Source: Microbulbifer bruguierae | GTDB taxonomy: Bacteria > Pseudomonadota > Gammaproteobacteria > Pseudomonadales > Cellvibrionaceae | Length of the DNA stretch: 64,000 nucleotides | Assembly (NCBI RefSeq): GCF_029869925.1 | Contig: NZ_CP118605.1 | Span: 3,066,001 to 3,130,000 of the forward strand | Direction: 5' to 3' | Shown here: positions 59,716 through 64,000 of the stretch, in pieces | Position numbering within the stretch: position 1 is the first letter of the stretch | How the letters are laid out: each line of letters begins with the position of its first letter | Position numbers and translations under genes: made by a program | Notes under the pieces: generated by a model | Database searches by the model: none | The model's input: only the letters and a program-made list of their open reading frames with translations | What the model was told of the DNA's origin: nothing

Positions 59716-61719
59716 TCAGGCCTCCGCGGCTTTTGCGGCAAAGTCGATCAACAGCGTGCCGCCATCCACCAGTTCACCTGCGGCACAGAAAAATTGGCTG
59801 ACAGTGCCGTTGGCCGGTGCGCGCAGCGTGTGTTCCATTTTCATCGCCTCCATCACCAGCAGTGGCTGATCTTTTTCCACGGTCGCGCCTGGCTCTACCA
59901 GCAGTGCGACGATGGTGCCATTCATCGGTGCGTCGAGGCCGTGGCCGGCTTCACTGGCTTCACCGATATCAGCAGGCAATATGCGGAAGTCCAATTGCTC
60001 GCCGTTGATAAACACGGTGCCCTGGTTGCCACTGGCAACACTGCTGTAACTCAGTCGGCGGCCATCGACAATGGCCACATTCTGACCGTGGGGTATCGAC
60101 AGTGTGCCCGCCTGGGCATCCAGCGCAGCACTGCACTGCCACCGTAGGTTTTCGACACTGCCGGAGAAGCGGATCTCGATCTCCCGGCCGTGGACTTCCA
60201 CTCGCTGGCTGCGCCAGACGGTGAGACCATTGCGCCAGTTGTTGCCGCTGTGCCAGGGGGAAAACGGGTCTGTTTTGGGCGCAGTGCGGTGCTGTGCGCG
60301 GGTTTCGCTGTGGTGCAGGAAGGCGGCAATCGCGGCACACTGCTGTGAACGCAGCTGACGCTCCTGCTGCAAAATTTCCTGCTCGTGGTCTTCGATAAAG
60401 TGGGTGCTGACGCGGCCGTTGGCAAAGGCACTGTGATTGATCACCCGGCGCAGGAATTCGATATTGTGGCGCAGGCCGGCGATCTGATATTGCTGTAGTG
60501 CGCGGTCGAGTTTGCTCAGGGCCTCGCGGCGATTGCGGCCGTGTACGATCAGTTTGGAAATCATCGGGTCGTAGTGCACGCTGATTTCATCTCCGGTCTG
60601 AACACCGGTATCGACGCGCACGGACTTGTCTTCCACCGGCGGCCGGTGGCGCAAGAGTTTGCCGGTGGATGGCAGGAAATCGTTGTCGGGATCTTCCGCA
60701 TAGATACGCACTTCAAATGCGTGGCCGATCATGTGCAGGTCGTCCTGCTGCAATGGCAGAGGATCACCGGCGGCGATAGACAGCTGCCAGGCCACCAGAT
60801 CCTGTCCGGTAATCATTTCGGTCACCGGATGTTCCACCTGCAGGCGGGTGTTCATTTCCATAAAGTAGAAAGCGCCGCTGGCATCCAGCAGAAATTCGAC
60901 GGTGCCTGCCCCCACGTAACCGATAGCGTGCGCGGCGCGCAGGGCAGCTTCCCCCATATTTTTACGGGTTTCCGCGGGCAGGCCAGGGGCGGGCGCTTCT
61001 TCGACGATTTTCTGATGGCGGCGCTGTACCGAACAGTCGCGCTCAAACAGGTATACCCCTTTGCCCTGTTTGTCACAGAATACCTGGATTTCCACATGCC
61101 GCGGATTGATGACGTAGCGCTCGATCAGCATCTGGTCGTCACTGAAGGCGTTTTGCGCTTCCCGTTTGGCGGCTTCCAGTGCGTTGTGAAAATCGGCGGG
61201 TTTGTCTACCCGTCGCATGCCTTTGCCACCACCACCGGCGGCGGCCTTGAGCAACACCGGGTAACCGATACGATTCGCGTGGCCTTCAAGGATACCGGGA
61301 TCCTGGTTCTGTCCGTGGTAGCCCGGTACCAGCGGTACTTTGGCTTCTTCCATGATGCGCTTGGCGGCGGACTTGGAGCCCATGGCGTCGATGGCGCCGG
61401 CAGGCGGACCGACAAAGATGATGCCGGCTTTATCACAGGCGCGACAGAAGTTGGCATTTTCGGATAAAAAGCCGTATCCGGGATGGATTGCGTCGGCGCC
61501 GGTCTGTTTGGCAGCGGCGATGACTTTGTCGATGTCGAGGTAGGATTCTCTCGCCGGTGCGGGGCCGAGGTGCACGGCTTCATCGGCCTGCTGCACGTGC
61601 AGGGCGTTGGCGTCTGCATCGGAGTAGACCGCAACGGTGGCGACGCCGAGGCGACGCGCGGTGCGGATAATACGACAGGCAATTTCGCCGCGGTTGGCGA
61701 TCAGCAGTTTGCGAATCAT
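59716..61719 (-). CDS. liuD: Methylcrotonyl-CoA carboxylase, alpha (biotin-carrying) subunit
   Basis: A 667-residue protein: biotin carboxylase domains ([41 protein letters not shown]-grasp; [33 protein letters not shown]), a linker and a biotinyl domain with EAMKMEHT (biotin lysine K627). Works with LiuB to carboxylate 3-methylcrotonyl-CoA. Length and motifs fit LiuD/MccA. It relies on biotin, made by the operon 30 kb away. Confidence 0.97.
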   Translation of the reverse strand: MIRKLLIANRGEIACRIIRTARRLGVATVAVYSDADANALHVQQADEAVHLGPAPARESYLDIDKVIAAAKQTGADAIHPGYGFLSENANFCRACDKAGIIFVGPPAGAIDAMGSKSAAKRIMEEAKVPLVPGYHGQNQDPGILEGHANRIGYPVLLKAAAGGGGKGMRRVDKPADFHNALEAAKREAQNAFSDDQMLIERYVINPRHVEIQVFCDKQGKGVYLFERDCSVQRRHQKIVEEAPAPGLPAETRKNMGEAALRAAHAIGYVGAGTVEFLLDASGAFYFMEMNTRLQVEHPVTEMITGQDLVAWQLSIAAGDPLPLQQDDLHMIGHAFEVRIYAEDPDNDFLPSTGKLLRHRPPVEDKSVRVDTGVQTGDEISVHYDPMISKLIVHGRNRREALSKLDRALQQYQIAGLRHNIEFLRRVINHSAFANGRVSTHFIEDHEQEILQQERQLRSQQCAAIAAFLHHSETRAQHRTAPKTDPFSPWHSGNNWRNGLTVWRSQRVEVHGREIEIRFSGSVENLRWQCSAALDAQAGTLSIPHGQNVAIVDGRRLSYSSVASGNQGTVFINGEQLDFRILPADIGEASEAGHGLDAPMNGTIVALLVEPGATVEKDQPLLVMEAMKMEHTLRAPANGTVSQFFCAAGELVDGGTLLIDFAAKAAEA

Positions 61720-61783
61720 GTCTTGCTCTGTGGTGCTCTGTTTTTGGTCCGTGGCCGCGGTGAGTGGTGCTCAGCTACCGCGC

Positions 61784-61814
61784 CGTGGCGGTCGGTCACC
61801 GGGGATGGGTTTTC
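61784..61814. repeat. Degenerate fragment of the palindromic repeat family, copy I
   Basis: GTGGCGGTCGGTCACCGGGG followed by ATGGGTTTTCA matches the reverse complement of copy D's right half (GGTGGCGGTGAAGCACCGGGGG...). It is in the gap between liuC and liuD. Confidence 0.45.
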
Positions 61815-61855
61815 AATTCGAATTTTGGTGCTTCGTAAGCATTGGCGGTGTTCGC

Positions 61856-62653
61856 TTACTCTTCGCTGGTATTCATCCAACTAGGAGCGCGCTTTTCCAG
61901 GAACGCGCTCAACCCTTCCTGTCCCTCGGGGGAAACTCGAACTGCCGCAATCAACGCACTGGTCTGCCCCTGCAGTTCCTCATTGATCACCCGGTTCGAC
62001 ATGGACATCGCCAACTGTTTCGCCAGGGTCACCGCATTGGGGCCGTTGTCGACGATGCTGTTCACCAGCTTTTGTACGGTCAGATCCAGATCGCTTTCGT
62101 GCACCACTTCGGAAACCAGTCCGATTGCCAGCGCGCGCTCTGCAGAGAAACGCTCGGCAGTGACAAAATAGCGCCGCGCCTGACGGGCGCCGATGGCATT
62201 GATGACGTAGGGACTGATGGTGGCGGGTAGCAGACCGATTTTCACTTCGCTCAGGCAGAAGCTGGCACGCTCTGCAGCAACGGCGATGTCGCAGCAGCTG
62301 ACGAGGCCCACGGCTCCGCCAAACGCGGCTCCTTGTACCCGTGCAATGGTAGGTGCAGGGAACTGGTCGAGTTTGTGCAGCATCGCAGCGAGGGCAGCTG
62401 CGTCGCGGCGGTTTTCTTCTTCGCCGTAATCTGCCATGCGCTTCATCCAATTAAGGTCGGCACCGGCGGAAAAGTTCTTGCCGTTCGAGGCGAGTACCAG
62501 CGCACGGATGCCGCCGCTGCGAGCGAGGTTGTCGAAAGTCTCACCGAGCTGGCGAATCAGGTCGTCGTCGAAGGCGTTGTGAATTTCCGGGCGGTTGAGG
62601 GTAACCGTGGCAACACCTTCGCTATCGATTTCGCACAACATTTTTTCGCTCAT
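61856..62653 (-). CDS. liuC: 3-methylglutaconyl-CoA hydratase (enoyl-CoA hydratase family)
   Basis: A 265-residue crotonase-fold enzyme that hydrates methylglutaconyl-CoA to HMG-CoA. It has VATVTLNRPEIHNAFDDDLI, the oxyanion-hole LASNGKNFSAGADLNWMKRM, and AAFGGAVGLVSCCDIAVA. The ATG at 62653 gives the family's normal start; upstream frame continuation has no such similarity. Followed by a 136-base gap with repeat copy I before liuD. Confidence 0.92.
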   Translation of the reverse strand: MSEKMLCEIDSEGVATVTLNRPEIHNAFDDDLIRQLGETFDNLARSGGIRALVLASNGKNFSAGADLNWMKRMADYGEEENRRDAAALAAMLHKLDQFPAPTIARVQGAAFGGAVGLVSCCDIAVAAERASFCLSEVKIGLLPATISPYVINAIGARQARRYFVTAERFSAERALAIGLVSEVVHESDLDLTVQKLVNSIVDNGPNAVTLAKQLAMSMSNRVINEELQGQTSALIAAVRVSPEGQEGLSAFLEKRAPSWMNTSEE

Positions 62654-62753
62654 GGCTTTATCACTCAAAATAGATCCTTTCAATTCGACAATTGCTACGG
62701 AGTTGGGAAGGTTCTGCTGCCGGACCCGCACGATACTATCTCCGGGCACCGAA

Positions 62754-64000
62754 TTACATTCGGAAAACCCCGAACTTCGTTTCCTCTGGCTCTTTGTGTG
62801 TTGCCGCCGCAAGACACAGTCCCAACACCGTACGGGTATCTTTCGGATCAATCACGCCGTCATCCCACAGGCGTGCGGACGCGTAATAGGGGTGGCCCTG
62901 GTGTTCGTAGTCATCGATGATCGGCTGTTTGAACTTCGCGATTTCTTCCGCGCTCCAGTCCTCACCCTGTGCCGCCATCTGGTCTTTTTTCACCTGCGCC
63001 AGTACCCCCGCCGCCTGCTCACCGCCCATCACCGAGATGCGTGCGTTGGGCCACATAAACAGGAAGTTGGGGTCGTAGGCGCGGCCGCACATACCGTAGT
63101 TGCCGGCACCGAAAGAGCCGCCGATCAGGATGGTGATTTTCGGCACTTTTGCGGTGGCTACCGCTGTCACCATTTTCGCGCCGTGCTTGGCAATGCCGCC
63201 GGCCTCGTACTGCTTGCCCACCATAAAACCGGTGATGTTCTGCAGGAATACCAGCGGAATATTGCGCTGTGCACACAGTTCGATAAAGTGCGCGCCTTTT
63301 TGTGCACTCTCTGCAAACAGAATGCCGTTATTTGCAACGATCCCTACCGGATAACCATGAATACGCGCAAAGCCTGTGACCAGAGTAGTCCCGTACAGCG
63401 CCTTGAACTCATCAAACTCGGAACCGTCCACGACCCGCGCAATGACCTCGCGTACATCGAACGGCTGACGGGAATCTTTCGGCACAATGCCGTAGATCTC
63501 TTCTGGTGGATAAATCGGCTCGATCGGCTTGGCGATATCGAGGCCCGGATTTTTCACCCGATTCAGGCGCGCCACGGAATTGCGCGCGATCTGCAGCGCG
63601 TGGGTATCGTTATTGGCAAAGTGGTCGGAAACACCGGAGGTTTTGCAGTGCACCTCTGCACCACCGAGTTCCTCCGCAGAAACCTCTTCCCCGGTAGCCG
63701 CCTTCACCAGCGGTGGACCCGCAAGGAAAATCGTGGCTTGCTCCTTCACCATGATCGACTCATCCGCCATCGCCGGTACATAAGCACCACCGGCGGTACA
63801 GCTGCCCATCACCACCGCAATCTGTGGAATGTTCTTCGCCGACAGATTGGCCTGGTTGAAGAAAATACGCCCGAAGTGCTCGCGGTCCGGGAACACATCG
63901 TCCTGACGCGGCAGGTTGGCACCGCCGGAATCCACCAGATAAATACACGGCAGATTGTTCTGTTCCGCAATCGCTTGCGCGCGCAGGTGTTTTTTCACTG
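62754..64000 (-). CDS. liuB: Methylcrotonyl-CoA carboxylase, beta (carboxyltransferase) subunit, 5' end cut by window edge
   Basis: The last 415 residues of about 535. Carboxyltransferase signatures: [70 protein letters not shown] and [24 protein letters not shown]. The first visible GTG near the right edge is an internal Val codon, not the start. Upstream liuA/liuR genes are expected beyond the edge. The liuC start lies about 100 bases downstream of its stop. Confidence 0.96.
   Translation of the reverse strand, partial: VKKHLRAQAIAEQNNLPCIYLVDSGGANLPRQDDVFPDREHFGRIFFNQANLSAKNIPQIAVVMGSCTAGGAYVPAMADESIMVKEQATIFLAGPPLVKAATGEEVSAEELGGAEVHCKTSGVSDHFANNDTHALQIARNSVARLNRVKNPGLDIAKPIEPIYPPEEIYGIVPKDSRQPFDVREVIARVVDGSEFDEFKALYGTTLVTGFARIHGYPVGIVANNGILFAESAQKGAHFIELCAQRNIPLVFLQNITGFMVGKQYEAGGIAKHGAKMVTAVATAKVPKITILIGGSFGAGNYGMCGRAYDPNFLFMWPNARISVMGGEQAAGVLAQVKKDQMAAQGEDWSAEEIAKFKQPIIDDYEHQGHPYYASARLWDDGVIDPKDTRTVLGLCLAAATHKEPEETKFGVFRM

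Noticed and set aside
1..64000. tRNA, rRNA, phage or insertion sequence genes
   Set aside because: I saw no cloverleaf sequences, transposase, integrase or phage structural motifs on either strand; absence could not be confirmed without a search tool.

Overview
The window looks like one chromosomal segment of a marine, Microbulbifer/Cellvibrionales-type gammaproteobacterium. This is inferred from the high G+C content, a secreted lipoprotein with long polyserine linkers and calcium-binding repeats, a fused BioH-BioC biotin protein, a beta-lysylated EF-P system and a complete leucine/isovalerate (liu) degradation operon. Apart from dispersed intergenic palindromes and one small decayed gene end, I see no phage, insertion sequence, CRISPR array, rRNA or tRNA. 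Almost all of the window is ordinary housekeeping, metabolic and envelope genes.

Layout, 1-27 kb. A 3-hydroxybutyrate dehydrogenase runs off the left edge and is followed by two small Tyr/His-rich lipoproteins. Then come the divergent pair ytjB-like/serB, an RND efflux operon (adaptor and pump) with a perfect inverted repeat in front of it, an M1 aminopeptidase lipoprotein, and a 1035-residue polyserine/TSP3/propeller lipoprotein. Next are a degenerate REC-PAS-GGDEF-EAL protein of FimX type with a tentative PilZ-like neighbour, and the EF-P cluster (epmB, efp, epmA). A GNAT protein, a serine acetyltransferase (cysE), an SrkA kinase, a DUF4242 protein and a CadC-type membrane regulator with TolB-like and TPR regions complete this part.

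Layout, 28-46 kb. A FabH-like ketoacyl synthase and comF precede the bioB-bioF-bioHC operon, whose promoter carries a clear BirA-type operator. A remnant of a YcaQ-family gene lies directly behind it. The polyamine block (speA, carboxynorspermidine dehydrogenase, carboxynorspermidine decarboxylase, speB) encodes a full arginine-to-spermidine route through agmatine, putrescine and carboxyspermidine. panC-panD follow, then an acetyl-CoA hydrolase/GNAT fusion with an AcuC-like deacetylase.

Layout, 46-64 kb. A cupin and acetyl-CoA synthetase (acs) come first; together with the preceding pair they suggest a local acetate/acetyl-CoA module that may control Acs by lysine acetylation. After these lie a tandem universal stress protein, a two-helix membrane protein, a glyoxalase-fold protein, a TonB-dependent receptor facing a PadR regulator, the alanine exporter AlaE, a histidine-kinase-like hybrid without an ATPase domain, a small membrane protein, a DUF945 protein, and the liuB-liuC-liuD-liuE operon, whose first gene is cut by the right edge.

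The most distinctive structure not explained by genes is a family of roughly 30-120 bp imperfect palindromes between genes (about 1.85, 21.4, 36.1, 43.4, 46.4, 49.05, 49.2 and 61.8 kb). The longer copies share a central segment. Their outer arms differ in sequence from copy to copy but stay self-complementary, which points to a structured or mobile element.
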